64,000 nt of DNA from Salinigranum rubrum (GTDB lineage Archaea; Halobacteriota; Halobacteria; Halobacteriales; Haloferacaceae). Position numbers and translations under genes: made by a program. The stretch lies in contig NZ_CP026309.1 in the NCBI RefSeq assembly GCF_002906575.1, forward strand, positions 1,426,001-1,490,000. The letters run 5' to 3'. The first letter of the stretch is position 1; every line of letters begins with the position of its first letter. Shown here in pieces: positions 51,644 through 60,120 of this stretch. A model generated the notes under the pieces. The model worked only from the letters and a program-made list of their open reading frames with translations, did not search any database and was not told where the DNA came from.

Positions 51644-52720
51644 TCAGTCCGCGCTCGTCCGCGCGACGTGGTACGGCTGGCGGTAGATGAGTTCTTTCAG
51701 CTCCGCGAGCGACTCCCGGCCGGCGTTGCTCGTCATCGCGCCGACGACGGCGAACACCTCCTGTCGGGATATCTTCACGCCCTTCGACGAGACGGCGTCC
51801 TCGGGACGGGCGAGCAGTTCCCGGAGGGTGCCGACGGCGAGGAGGAACGGGATGGCCCACGCGGCGAGCGTGTTGCCGTCGGTGAGCGGGACCGTCTCGA
51901 GGTACGTCTGGGCGTCGTCGAGGTAGCCCGTGGCGTGGTCGGCGGTGCGCTCGACGACAGCAGCGGTGCCCGACGCGTTGTCCGGTTCGAGGACGTCGTC
52001 TTGGGTGATACCCTCCTCGGCGAGCCACTCCGCCGGGAGGTAGACGTTGTTCTCCTCCTCGTAGTCGTCGCGGACGTCCTTCGCGATGTTCACCAACTGG
52101 AGGAGGAGGCCGAACTCCTCCGCGGTCTCGTACAGTTTCGCGCGGCGCTCGGAGGCGACGTCGCCGCGGGTGAGGAGGTTCGTGATGAGGTTGCCCACGG
52201 TGCCGGCGGCGTAGTAGCAGTACTCCTCCAGTTCCTCGCGGGACTGAATGCGGAGTCCACCCTTCTCGGCGTAGCGCTCGACGAACATCGCCATGCCCTG
52301 GACCAGTTCACGCGCGGGCGGCGTGACCGCCTCGCGGACGTCGTGGGGAAGGCCCTCGAAGGTGCGGACCACGCGCGGGGAGTGGGCGACGACGCTCCAG
52401 TCGTCCGAGCGCTCCTCCTCGGGAGGGAGGTACGGCTCGACGTTCTCGACGAACGCCTCGATGGTGGTCTCGTCCTCGGGGTCGAGCGCCGCGTCGTAGA
52501 GACGGAGGAGGCGCGCCTGTTCTTCGGGTGGGATGTCGTCGGCGTCCTCCACGGTATCGGCGATGCGGCAGACGAGATAGCCGACACAGATGTACGACGA
52601 CATGGGCTCTTCGAGCACGTCCACGGTCAGGGCAAAGGTGCGTGAGACGCCCTGTACCGCTTCGTGACACCACTCCAAGTCGGCGTCGACTCCCGGCGGA
52701 CGGTCTACGTGTCTAGACAT
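51644..52720 (-). CDS. Squalene/phytoene synthase family protein
   Basis: A 358-residue prenyl head-to-head condensing enzyme. The two Asp-rich motifs that bind diphosphate through Mg2+ are complete: DTVED at 55-59 (CRIADTVEDADD) and KDVRDD in QLVNIAKDVRDDYEEEN. SRTFAL near the N-terminus binds substrate. Whether it makes squalene or phytoene is not decided by these motifs; no carotenoid gene lies beside it. A TATA box on the minus strand (52749-52757, CTTTTTATG) lies about 30 bp before the start MSRHVDRPPG. Confidence 0.9.
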   Translation of the reverse strand: MSRHVDRPPGVDADLEWCHEAVQGVSRTFALTVDVLEEPMSSYICVGYLVCRIADTVEDADDIPPEEQARLLRLYDAALDPEDETTIEAFVENVEPYLPPEEERSDDWSVVAHSPRVVRTFEGLPHDVREAVTPPARELVQGMAMFVERYAEKGGLRIQSREELEEYCYYAAGTVGNLITNLLTRGDVASERRAKLYETAEEFGLLLQLVNIAKDVRDDYEEENNVYLPAEWLAEEGITQDDVLEPDNASGTAAVVERTADHATGYLDDAQTYLETVPLTDGNTLAAWAIPFLLAVGTLRELLARPEDAVSSKGVKISRQEVFAVVGAMTSNAGRESLAELKELIYRQPYHVARTSAD

Positions 52721-52748
52721 TCGAGATAGCGGGATGTAGGGACAGGAG

Positions 52749-52757
52749 CATAAAAAG
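52749..52757 (-). promoter_or_regulatory. TATA box of the squalene/phytoene synthase gene
   Basis: CTTTTTATG on the minus strand, 29-37 bp before the ATG at 52720. Confidence 0.55.
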
Positions 52758-52895
52758 CTCGTGGGACCTCGGCCAGTTTTCGCGTTCCGGTGTTTCAGCG
52801 GCTGAGTCGCTAGAAGACGGCGTCGACACGGCGTCACCGTCGGGTTCGGCTCGCTCCGCGCCAACATTCAAGCCACAGAGCTTCGAAGCGCGGGT

Positions 52896-54041
52896 ATGGA
52901 CTTCGCTCTCACCACGGAGCAGCGACAGATCAGGGACATGGTCGCGGAGTTCGTCGACGAGGAGATCGTGCCGCGCGCCGCGGAGATCGACGAGACCGAC
53001 GAGTTCCCCCACGACCTCATCGACGAGATGGCCGACCTCGGTCTGATGGGGATGCCCTTCCCGGAGGAGTACGGCGGAGCGGGCCTCGACTACCACTCGT
53101 ACGCCATCGGCCTCGAAGAGATATCGCGGGGGAGCGGCGGCCTCGGCACTATCGTCGCCGCTCACACCTCGCTCGCGGGGAACATGCTCTACGAGTTCGG
53201 GAGCGAGGCCCAGAAGACCGAGTACCTCGAACCGCTGAACATCGGCACCGACATCGGCGCGTTCGCGCTCTCGGAGGCCGGTGCCGGCTCGGACGTGCCC
53301 GCGATGGAGACGGTCGCGAAGCGCGAGGGCGACGAGTACGTCGTCGACGGGTCGAAGCTGTGGATATCCAACGGATCGGTCGCCGACACGGTCACGCTGT
53401 TCGCCAAGACCGACGAGGAGGCCGGCAACAGGGGCATCTCCTCGTTCGTCGTCCGCCCCGACGAGGACGACGGCTTCCACGTCGAGGGCACCGAACACAA
53501 ACTCGGCGACAAGGGCTGTCCCACCGCAGAGTTGCGGTTCGACGAGATGCGCCTCCCCGCGGACCGCCTCATCGGCGAGGAGGGACGAGGGTTCGTCCAG
53601 GCGCTGAAGACGCTCAACGGCGGCCGCATCACCATCGCCGCACGCGGTGTCGGCATCGCCCGCGCGGCACTGGACGAGGCGAAACGGTACGCGAACGACC
53701 GCGAGCAGTTCGGGCAGCCCATCGGCGAGTTCCAGTCCATCAAACACAAGCTGGCGGACATGGACACGAAGGTGCAGGCGGCGAAGCTCCTGATGCACAA
53801 GGCCGCGGACCGGAAGATACGCGGCGAATCCTACATCAAGGAGGCCGCCCAGGCGAAGCTCTACTCCTCAGAGGTTTCGAGAGAGGTGGCGAACGAGGCC
53901 ATCCAGATACACGGCGGCTACGGCTACACGAAGGACTTCCCGGTCGAGCGTTTTTACCGCGACGCGAAGCTCAACGAAATCTACGAGGGGACGTCCGAAA
54001 TCCTCCGGAACACGATCGGCGACCAGGTGCTGGACTCCTGA
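52896..54041 (+). CDS. Acyl-CoA dehydrogenase
   Basis: A 381-residue FAD enzyme that makes the first double bond in acyl-CoA breakdown. Segments: MDFALTTEQRQIRDMVAEF, ALSEAGAGSDVPAMET, the FAD-binding AAQ-like QAKLYSSEVSREVANEAIQIHGGYGYTKDFPVERFYRDAK (in pieces) and the catalytic base E364 in EIYEGTSEI. Short- or branched-chain type by length. No other beta-oxidation gene is adjacent. The start is the only ATG near the family N-terminus. Confidence 0.95.
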   Translation: MDFALTTEQRQIRDMVAEFVDEEIVPRAAEIDETDEFPHDLIDEMADLGLMGMPFPEEYGGAGLDYHSYAIGLEEISRGSGGLGTIVAAHTSLAGNMLYEFGSEAQKTEYLEPLNIGTDIGAFALSEAGAGSDVPAMETVAKREGDEYVVDGSKLWISNGSVADTVTLFAKTDEEAGNRGISSFVVRPDEDDGFHVEGTEHKLGDKGCPTAELRFDEMRLPADRLIGEEGRGFVQALKTLNGGRITIAARGVGIARAALDEAKRYANDREQFGQPIGEFQSIKHKLADMDTKVQAAKLLMHKAADRKIRGESYIKEAAQAKLYSSEVSREVANEAIQIHGGYGYTKDFPVERFYRDAKLNEIYEGTSEILRNTIGDQVLDS

Positions 54042-54098
54042 GTCGTCCCGCTCCCGGTGAACCGACAGGCTTGGGTGCAGCGAGGCCAAGCCACGGGC

Positions 54099-54374
54099 AT
54101 GAGTAGCGCCCGTGCGGAGGAAAACGGCGTGACCGCCCGGTACTACGAGACGAACACCGAGCGCGTGCTGGAGTTCGACCGCGACGGCCGAACGGCCGCT
54201 ATCGCGCAGAACCGCGAGGGCTACGCGATGTTGAAGGTACGTCCGACCGCCGACGGCGACGAACTCGAACGCTACTACGGCTTCGACATGGCGCTGGACC
54301 ACGCCGGCGAACTCCTGGGCGTGGACCCCCGTTCGCTCCCGGTGCCCGACGACGCCGCGGACATGGGAATGTGA
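54099..54374 (+). CDS. Small conserved haloarchaeal protein (DUF7111-like)
   Basis: A 91-residue protein: ARYYETNTERVLEFDRDGRTAAIAQNREGYAMLKVRPTA, ELERYYGFDMALDHAGELLGVDPRSLPVPDDAADMGM. Compact alpha/beta composition with no catalytic motif. It follows the acyl-CoA dehydrogenase by 57 bp in the same direction. Function unknown. Confidence 0.75.
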   Translation: MSSARAEENGVTARYYETNTERVLEFDRDGRTAAIAQNREGYAMLKVRPTADGDELERYYGFDMALDHAGELLGVDPRSLPVPDDAADMGM

Positions 54375-54389
54375 GGGTTCACGACGTCA

Positions 54390-55070
54390 TCAGAGCCCGT
54401 CGCGCCAGTACAGGACCGGTCCCAAGAGGAGATAGCTGAGCGCCAAGAAGAGCAGGGCGTAGGCGAACCCCCGGCCGTACCACCCCGGGGCGACGATGGC
54501 GGCGAACTGGACGACTCCCATCACGAGCGCGTCCTGTGCGTGGAGGTCGGGGTAGGTGACGGTAGTGACCATCAGCGCGGCCAGCACGAACGTGAGCGGG
54601 ACCAGCGTCGTCGGGGAGGCGAACCCCGCGAGCACGCTCGCGGCGATGAGGGTCGCCGCGAGCGTGGTCTGGACGCCCTGGGTTTCGCTCACGTCGGTGT
54701 CGTACGCCGTGTAGAGGCCGAGCCGAACGACAGCCATCACGACGAACCCGGCGGTCGCCGCGAGGCCGACGCCGACCCGGAGCGGCGTCCCGCTCCACGC
54801 CCCCCGGACGACGAGGGCGACGAGGAGCGCCGGGGCGACGCCGAACGAGGCGACGTCGGCCAGCGAGTCGAGGTACGGACCGGCGGGCGTCGATCCGACC
54901 TTGCGGGCGACGACGCCGTCGAGCGCGTCGGCGATGGCCGCGAGCAGGATGAGCCGTGCCGCGATGGTCACGTCGACCGTCGCCGCGACCGCCGCGAGGA
55001 AGCCCAGCCCGGCGTTCCCGACGGTCACGGCGTCCGCGAGGCCGAGTCGACCGACGAACCGCGGCTTCAT
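54390..55070 (-). CDS. pssA: Archaetidylserine synthase (CDP-alcohol phosphatidyltransferase)
   Basis: A 226-residue membrane enzyme that joins serine to CDP-archaeol. The family motif DxxDGxxARxxxxxxxxGxxxDxxxD is complete from D48 (ADALDGVVARKVGSTPAGPYLDSLAD). About seven helices. By recall, the Haloferax homologue is needed for lipid anchoring of surface proteins by archaeosortase. The gene is convergent with the small gene before it (15 bp between stops) and divergent from halocyanin. Confidence 0.9.
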   Translation of the reverse strand: MKPRFVGRLGLADAVTVGNAGLGFLAAVAATVDVTIAARLILLAAIADALDGVVARKVGSTPAGPYLDSLADVASFGVAPALLVALVVRGAWSGTPLRVGVGLAATAGFVVMAVVRLGLYTAYDTDVSETQGVQTTLAATLIAASVLAGFASPTTLVPLTFVLAALMVTTVTYPDLHAQDALVMGVVQFAAIVAPGWYGRGFAYALLFLALSYLLLGPVLYWRDGL

Positions 55071-55191
55071 ACCTCTCGCGTGAACGAGGGCGGTTTTACG
55101 TCTTTACATCCGCTCTCGCTGCGCCGTCGCTGTTTTTCGCCGTCTGAGACGAACCACGCGACATTTACGCGCGCGGTCCTCACTCTCGGGT

Positions 55192-55632
55192 ATGAGCCGT
55201 TTCACCGACGCGACGTCGCGGCGACGGCTGCTCGGCGCTCTCGGCGCCGTTGGCGTCTCTTCGCTCGCCGGCTGTACCGCACTCGTCACCGGCGGGGGCG
55301 GCGGGGACTTCGACGTCGGCATGACCGCGGCCGCGTTCAACCCACCCCAGATCACGGTACAGGTGGGCGAGGAGGTCGTCTGGCACAACACCAGCGCCCG
55401 CGGCCACACGGTCACGGCGTACGAGAACGCCATCCCCGAGGCGGCCGACTACTTCGCCAGCGGCGGGTTCGAGAGCGAGTCGGCGGCTCGCGAGGCGTGG
55501 CAGGACCGGTTGGGCGGCAAAATCGACTCGGGTGAGTCGTTCCGCCACACGTTCGAGGTCCCGGGGAGATACGACTACGTCTGCCTCCCGCACGAACCGG
55601 GCGGGATGATCGGCGCGGTCATCGTCGAGTAG
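55192..55632 (+). CDS. hcp: Halocyanin-type blue copper protein
   Basis: A 146-residue exported electron carrier. The N-terminus RRRLLGALGAVGVSSLAGC combines a twin-arginine signal and a lipobox ending at C28, so the protein is folded in the cytoplasm, exported by TAT and anchored by lipid. Copper ligands are H72, C131, H134 and M139 in GHTVTAY and YVCLPHEPGGM. A short helical insertion (residues 80-110) between the second and last ligands is typical. ACATTTACG about 27 bp before the ATG is the TATA box. Confidence 0.93.
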   Translation: MSRFTDATSRRRLLGALGAVGVSSLAGCTALVTGGGGGDFDVGMTAAAFNPPQITVQVGEEVVWHNTSARGHTVTAYENAIPEAADYFASGGFESESAAREAWQDRLGGKIDSGESFRHTFEVPGRYDYVCLPHEPGGMIGAVIVE

Positions 55633-56052
55633 TCGGTTCTGCGGTAGGCTGCGGGCGCCCCCTGAATCGTCGCCGGTCTCACGAGGTGCGGTACTCGTTG
55701 CTGGCTGTGAACCCGCGGAGCGCGTCGACCGAGCAGGGACGGAACGCGAGACTGCGCGGCACCTCCGGTTCCGCTGGAAGCCGGCGCACAGCCCCGGCGA
55801 CGATGCGAGCGAACGCGCGAGGGGCCGCTCGGGGCTCCGTCCGCGAGCACCCGGGTGGGGCGGCCCACCGCCCTGGCGCTCGCGCGGTCTTCGCGCTCTC
55901 GGGCGTCACACCGGAACTGCGCGACACACGCCTCACGGGTACGCGGCCCCTGCTGTACTCGTCACCGGCCCTCTCCGGCCGTCGCTGTTGCTCTCCGACG
56001 TGGTCCACCGAAAAACGCGGAAGTCGTGTCCGTGTCGACCGAAACGGCGTCT
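55633..56052. other. Non-coding stretch of 420 bp between halocyanin and rps3ae
   Basis: No gene is supported. The left part contains a block related to the 28.1 kb intergenic repeat. The right part (55900-56052) shows nothing recognisable. Confidence 0.6.
55740..55806 (+). repeat. Intergenic repeat, copy D
   Basis: GGTTCCGCTGGAAGCCGG (about 55767-55784) is identical to 28111-28128, and both are followed by GC, a short spacer and CCGGCGACG. Flanks differ. A two-copy intergenic family in this window. Confidence 0.6.
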
Positions 56053-56703
56053 TCAGGCCTCGTCGGCGTCGACGGCCACCTCGTCGGCGTCGACGTCGAC
56101 GGCGGCCTCCTCTTCGGCCTCGACCTCTTCGGGTCGGGCTTCGAGGGTGAGCTTCTGGACCTCCACCCGCCGAAGCGGGTAGATGGTCTTCGCCTCGCCG
56201 TAGATGGCCGAGGAGAGACGGCCCTCGACGACGCTGTCGACGAGTTGCTCGTAGGTCCGCTCGCGGGCGGCCTCCTCGACGATGTCGATCATGACGCGGC
56301 GGATGGCCTTCTCCTGGCTGCGGTCGGCCTTCTTCGTCGTGAAGGCGGCCGGCTGTAGCTGGACGCGGTAGTCGTCCGTCGTCAGGACCGTGATGCTGGC
56401 GTCGACCTTCGACGCGCCGCGGCGCACGAGGCTCCGCAGGTAGTCACGGGTGAGTTCGTGCTTGATGAACTCGGTGTAGGCCGTATCGGAGGCCACCTCC
56501 GTGATCTTGAACGTGAGCTTGGTGTTGTTGGCACCGGCGTCGCCGGTGATCTCGCCGAGCGTCACGTCGATGGTTCGGCCCTCTACTTTCTCCGGTTCGT
56601 CGGCGAACGTGGTCCCCAGTTCCTCGCGGTCGAACTGCTCGGGGGCGAGGATGGTGTACCAGCGCTTGCCGCGCTTCTGTCTCGAAACTGATCGTTCACT
56701 CAT
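56053..56703 (-). CDS. rps3ae: 30S ribosomal protein S3Ae (eS1)
   Basis: A 216-residue small-subunit protein: MSERSVSRQKRGKRWYTILAPEQFDREELGTTF at the start, FKITEVASDTAYTEFIKHELTRDYLRSLVRRG and VMIDIVEEAARERTYEQLVDSVVEG later. The last 25 residues are Glu/Asp/Ala-only, a haloarchaeal tail. Last gene of rps15-recJ-like-pcc1-rps3ae; its start overlaps the pcc1 stop by 8 bp. Confidence 0.96.
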   Translation of the reverse strand: MSERSVSRQKRGKRWYTILAPEQFDREELGTTFADEPEKVEGRTIDVTLGEITGDAGANNTKLTFKITEVASDTAYTEFIKHELTRDYLRSLVRRGASKVDASITVLTTDDYRVQLQPAAFTTKKADRSQEKAIRRVMIDIVEEAARERTYEQLVDSVVEGRLSSAIYGEAKTIYPLRRVEVQKLTLEARPEEVEAEEEAAVDVDADEVAVDADEA

Positions 56704-57058
56704 GGTTGTGGTGTGTCGTGTCCGTGTGGTCCGCTGTCTGTTCGGTCGGTTCGTCCGTCTCCGTCGTCGTGTCCGCTGTCGTCGTGTCCGTCTCCGCCGT
56801 CGTCGTCGCTGCCGTCGTCTCCGTCCCCGTCGCGTCCCGGTCGGCGCCGACGAGTCGGTCCGCCACCGTGAGGTTCACCACGTAGTCGTCGACCGACGAG
56901 TGGAGACCGCCGGTGGTCCCGCGCTCGATGGTCGTCTCGACGACGCGGCCGTCGACTCGGGTCGCCATCGAGTCGGTGTTGTCCGGTTCGACGGCGCCGG
57001 CGACGAGTGCGGCACTCTCGGGAGTGGCGTGCGTCGTCCGGACGGTCGCTCGTCTCAC
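56696..57058 (-). CDS. pcc1: KEOPS complex subunit Pcc1 with Thr/Asp-rich tail
   Basis: Pcc1 is the dimer module of KEOPS, which makes t6A37 on tRNAs. Residues 1-78 match the family (TVRTTHATPESAALVAGAVEPDNTDSMATRV, VDDYVVNLTVADRLV). The last 40 residues, about half Thr with Asp, Glu, Ala and His and ending DTTHHNHE, are far beyond the usual Pcc1 end and come from a near-repetitive DNA stretch. It overlaps the recJ-like stop by 4 bp and the rps3ae start by 8 bp. Confidence 0.88.
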   Translation of the reverse strand: MRRATVRTTHATPESAALVAGAVEPDNTDSMATRVDGRVVETTIERGTTGGLHSSVDDYVVNLTVADRLVGADRDATGTETTAATTTAETDTTTADTTTETDEPTEQTADHTDTTHHNHE

Positions 57059-58248
57059 GACAGCGACCCCCTGGCTGCGGTTTCGAACGTCTCCCGCTCG
57101 CCGTCGAACGCGACGTCGGCCTCGCGGGCCGTCCCGTCGGCACTGCCAGTCTCGACGGCGGTCGAGAGCGCGCGCGCCACGTCGACTCCGTCGTCGTGGG
57201 TCGCCGCCGCGGCGACCCCCTCGGAGACGACGAGCACTGTCGGCTCGGGCGAGCGGAAATCGCGCGCCAACCGGGCGACGGTCCGGAGGCGACCGGCCGC
57301 GCGTCGCCGCGCGGCGTCGTCCGCGTTCGCCGTGTCGTCTCCGGGGTCAGCCGCGGCGAGCACCCGGACGACGAAGACGCCGCCGTACCGTGCCGTCTCC
57401 GCGTCCCGAAGGGTCGCGTGGGCGTGCTTCGCGTGCGTGCGCCACGCTCCCAGCGCGGCCGTCCGCGCGTCGTACCCCAGCGCGAGAGCGACACCCGTTC
57501 CGGGCTCCTCACGGGCGACCGCCGAGAGCACGTCACCGTAGCCCTCGACCGTCGCGAACGGCGCGCCGTCGCCGAGTCGGAGCGGGTTGAGCGCGCGGGA
57601 GACGACCTCGGCCGCGCGCGGCGTCGCCCCCGACGCGGTCGTCGTGTCGACCGCGACGAGCGAGGCGACTCTTCGCCACGCGTCCGCGTCGAGTTCGGCG
57701 GGGAGGTCCCACTCCGCGAGCGTCGCACCCGCGGCGTCGGCATCGCCGGAGACGGGTCCGTGCAGGAGCGTCGTGTGTCCGAGGCCGTCTGCGAGGTCCG
57801 AAACCGGGAGGCCGACGCCGGGCGAGCGGTCGAGGCCCGCCCTGTCGGCGAGCGTCGACGTCGCCGGGTCCGCCTCCCCGGCCGCGATGCCGGCGAGCGC
57901 CAGGGTCGGATCGGGTCCGGTTTCTAAGGCCCGAGCGACCTCGAACGCCATCGCCGGTGCTCGCTCCGGGTCGCCGAGCGTCAGGTCCGCCGGACCGGCC
58001 GAACCGACCCGGAGGGTGAGCGCGTCGTCGGCCACCGCGTACGCGGAGGCGCGGCGGACGCGCACTTGGAACGGGACGCCACGCTCGCGCAGGGCGCGAG
58101 CGATGACGCCGCTGGCCGCGAGCGCACTCCCGGTCGGCGCGACGACGACCCGGACGAACGGGGCGTCGGCGAGCCGAGCGGCGAGTTCTTCGGGGCTCGG
58201 CGTCGGCGCGTCGGCGGATGGCGATTCCATGACGGCGGTGGTGGACAT
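57055..58248 (-). CDS. RecJ-like DHH-family protein lacking catalytic motifs
   Basis: A 397-residue protein in the place where archaea have a recJ/GAN-type gene beside rps15. The fold seems kept: N-terminal VRVVVAPTGSALAASGVIARALRERGVPF corresponds to the motif I region, and the C-terminal half has a DHHA1-like pattern. But the metal-binding DxD, DHH and the GGH of DHHA1 are not present. It may act as an inactive partner in the replisome (GINS/Cdc45-like), as known for some RecJ paralogues of haloarchaea. Its ATG follows the rps15 stop directly. Confidence 0.78.
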   Translation of the reverse strand: MSTTAVMESPSADAPTPSPEELAARLADAPFVRVVVAPTGSALAASGVIARALRERGVPFQVRVRRASAYAVADDALTLRVGSAGPADLTLGDPERAPAMAFEVARALETGPDPTLALAGIAAGEADPATSTLADRAGLDRSPGVGLPVSDLADGLGHTTLLHGPVSGDADAAGATLAEWDLPAELDADAWRRVASLVAVDTTTASGATPRAAEVVSRALNPLRLGDGAPFATVEGYGDVLSAVAREEPGTGVALALGYDARTAALGAWRTHAKHAHATLRDAETARYGGVFVVRVLAAADPGDDTANADDAARRRAAGRLRTVARLARDFRSPEPTVLVVSEGVAAAATHDDGVDVARALSTAVETGSADGTAREADVAFDGERETFETAARGSLS

Positions 58249-58713
58249 CTACTCCAGCAGTTCGACGGCGACGTCGTAGCTGTAGGTGAACTCCTCGTCG
58301 AGCTTTCCGCCGCGGTAGTACTTCACCAGGCGGCGGATCTTCGACTCGGTGTTCTGCAGGGCGCGCTTGTTCTGGGCGTCCTGGGGGTTCTCCTCCATGT
58401 GCTCGCGCAGGCGGATGGCCCGCTCCATCAGGCTCCGGAGGTCCTCGGGGAGTTCCGACTCGGCGTCGTTCTCTTCGAGGATGGTGGTGACCTTCTTCCC
58501 CGTCGCGAGTTTGACGTTCGGGACCGGCGTCCCCTTGACGCCCTCGTCGCGGAGCTTCATCCCGATCTGGGAGGGCTCGTACCCCTGTTCTGCGAGTTCG
58601 ACGATGCGTGCTTCGACGTCGTCGGCGTCGACGTCGCTCCACTCCGGCGGTTCGTCTGCCACCGGCTTGTCCGAACTGGACGAGCCTCGGCGGCGGGTGT
58701 GCATTCGTGCCAT
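58249..58713 (-). CDS. rps15: 30S ribosomal protein S15
   Basis: A 154-residue archaeal S15: MARMHTRRRGSSSSDKPV, then ELAEQGYEPSQIGMKLRDEGVKGTPVPNVKLATGKKV and the conserved KYYRGGKLDEEFTYSYDVAVELLE end. First gene of rps15-recJ-like-pcc1-rps3ae, all tightly joined. Normal length for haloarchaea. Confidence 0.97.
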   Translation of the reverse strand: MARMHTRRRGSSSSDKPVADEPPEWSDVDADDVEARIVELAEQGYEPSQIGMKLRDEGVKGTPVPNVKLATGKKVTTILEENDAESELPEDLRSLMERAIRLREHMEENPQDAQNKRALQNTESKIRRLVKYYRGGKLDEEFTYSYDVAVELLE

Positions 58714-58932
58714 TGGTTTGGTTGGAACCCACAGACCGCAGGAGAGCGTCGAATCTACCGACGCACTTCCGCAATCTCGAAGCCCGAAAACCCTCGGGCG
58801 AGTCAGATTTGCGGCCGTGCTGGTTCCCTACCTCTACTCCCCGCCGCGCCGAACTAAACGGTTACGACATCGTCGCCCCGACGTACTGTCACTCGACCAA
58901 GGTTTATGCCGCCCGAGCGAGACGACGAACGT

Positions 58933-59217
58933 ATGGCTTCGTTCCGAGACGAACTCATGGCCGCGTACGACGACCTGTTGAAATCCCTCGACAGCGCCGG
59001 GGAAGACGTCCAGTCCGGGGTCGAGGACGTCTCGCGACGGCTCGACGAACTCATCGGTGACCTGGAGGAGGAAACCGAGGAGATGAGCGCGGAGACCCGA
59101 GCCACCGTCGACGGCCTCCTCGACGACATCGACCGACTCGTCGACGAGGCTGGCGAGGAGACCACCGCACACCTGGAGTCAGTTCGCGAGCGACTCCGGT
59201 CCGCGAAGAAGGATTGA
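58933..59217 (+). CDS. Small acidic helical protein
   Basis: A 94-residue, almost wholly helical protein (MASFRDELMAAYDDLLKSLDSAGEDVQSGVEDVSRRL and LDDIDRLVDEAGEETTAHLESVRERLRSAKKD in parts) with heptad-like spacing of Leu/Ile, so probably a coiled coil. GGTTTATG (58901-58908) is a TATA box 25-32 bp before the ATG, favouring this start over an ATG at 58906. No function known. Lies directly before tRNA-Ala. Confidence 0.75.
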   Translation: MASFRDELMAAYDDLLKSLDSAGEDVQSGVEDVSRRLDELIGDLEEETEEMSAETRATVDGLLDDIDRLVDEAGEETTAHLESVRERLRSAKKD

Positions 59218-59301
59218 CGACTGCGCGTGCGAGCGACTGTCGCTATCTCGCCGAGTCGAAGCCCTTAATACCGCCACCCGGATACGGTTGGATGCGTTCG
59301 A

Positions 59302-59373
59302 GGGCTCGTAGATCAGGGGTAGATCACTCCCTTGGCATGGGAGAGGCCCCGGGTTCAAATCCCGGCGAGTCCA
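59302..59373 (+). tRNA. tRNA-Ala (GGC)
   Basis: A 72-nt tRNA without intron and without encoded CCA. Acceptor stem GGGCTCG/CGAGTCC contains the G3-U70 wobble that defines alanine tRNAs. Anticodon arm CTCCC-TTGGCAT-GGGAG gives anticodon GGC, reading GCC/GCU. The T arm has GGTTCAAAT. The discriminator base is A. Confidence 0.96.
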
Positions 59374-59438
59374 CTCACATCCGTTCGTTCCCTCGCCGTA
59401 GCCCCACTCGCTTCGCTCGCGGGACTCCCGGCGAGTCC
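59360..59438 (+). repeat. 13-bp repeat of the tRNA-Ala 3' end
   Basis: TCCCGGCGAGTCC, the 3' end of the tRNA (59360-59372), recurs at 59426-59438. A duplicated tRNA 3' end is what a tyrosine-integrase element leaves behind, but only 66 bp separate the copies and no integrase is near, so at most a scar remains. Confidence 0.6.
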
Positions 59439-59560
59439 TTGATATTCGACTGATGTTACTGGTGAGCGAAGCGAGCACGTCTGACTCCGGTTCAAGTCCT
59501 TGCCCCTCGACTGGTCCGGGGTTCACGTGGGCTCGGTTCGATACCCTCTTCGAGAGGCGA

Positions 59561-59956
59561 CTATCCCGTCGAGTCGACCATCGCGTCCCAACCCTGGAAC
59601 GGTGGATTTCCGTCCTCCTTTTCCCAGTACATGGATATCGGTGCCTGTGTTTTCGCATCCACGGTCACCGAATCGGTCCCCTCGTGCAACCGATTGCCGG
59701 ACGCGTCGTACGCGATAAAACGGACCGTTACGGTCCCGCTCTCGGAGTTTCCGTTGTACACGACCGCAGTGATGCCGACGTACGACTCCAACTGTTGGGG
59801 CTGCACGTCGGCCAGTTCGAATCCGCCCCGTTCGAGCGGGTCCGACGTTTGGACCGAACGCTGTTCGGAGCCGTTTTCGGCGCTGCTCGTGCAGCCCGCG
59901 GTTATCGCTGTGCCGACCACTGCCAAAAATTGACGACGGTCGATGGGTCCGGTCAT
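59561..59956 (-). CDS. Secreted lipoprotein
   Basis: A 131-residue exported protein with TAT signal and lipobox (DRRQFLAVVGTAITAGC). The mature part, FELADVQPQQLESYVGITAVVYNGNSESGTVTVRFIAYDASGNRLHEGTDSVTVDA in pieces, reads as an Ig-like or FxLYD-type beta sandwich. No partner is known. Belongs to the accessory patch right of the tRNA. The start is the ATG ahead of the twin arginines. Confidence 0.82.
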   Translation of the reverse strand: MTGPIDRRQFLAVVGTAITAGCTSSAENGSEQRSVQTSDPLERGGFELADVQPQQLESYVGITAVVYNGNSESGTVTVRFIAYDASGNRLHEGTDSVTVDAKTQAPISMYWEKEDGNPPFQGWDAMVDSTG

Positions 59957-60120
59957 GGCGAGGTTCACCACTCGGGACACATCAGTGCTCGGCCTGCGTC
60001 CCGTGTCGCCAGTAGTCTCACCGGGTCCACTTCGTTCGTCGTCTCGATACACGATGTCGCTCGACCCGCCCTCGACGTCGATTCGCCCGTTTCGCACACT
60101 CGGCCGAGCGGACTCGGGAA

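Noticed and set aside
59439-59560. Second tRNA-like T arm (GGTTCAAGTCC) behind tRNA-Ala
   Set aside because: Flanking bases do not form a five-pair T stem, and no anticodon or acceptor arm can be built.
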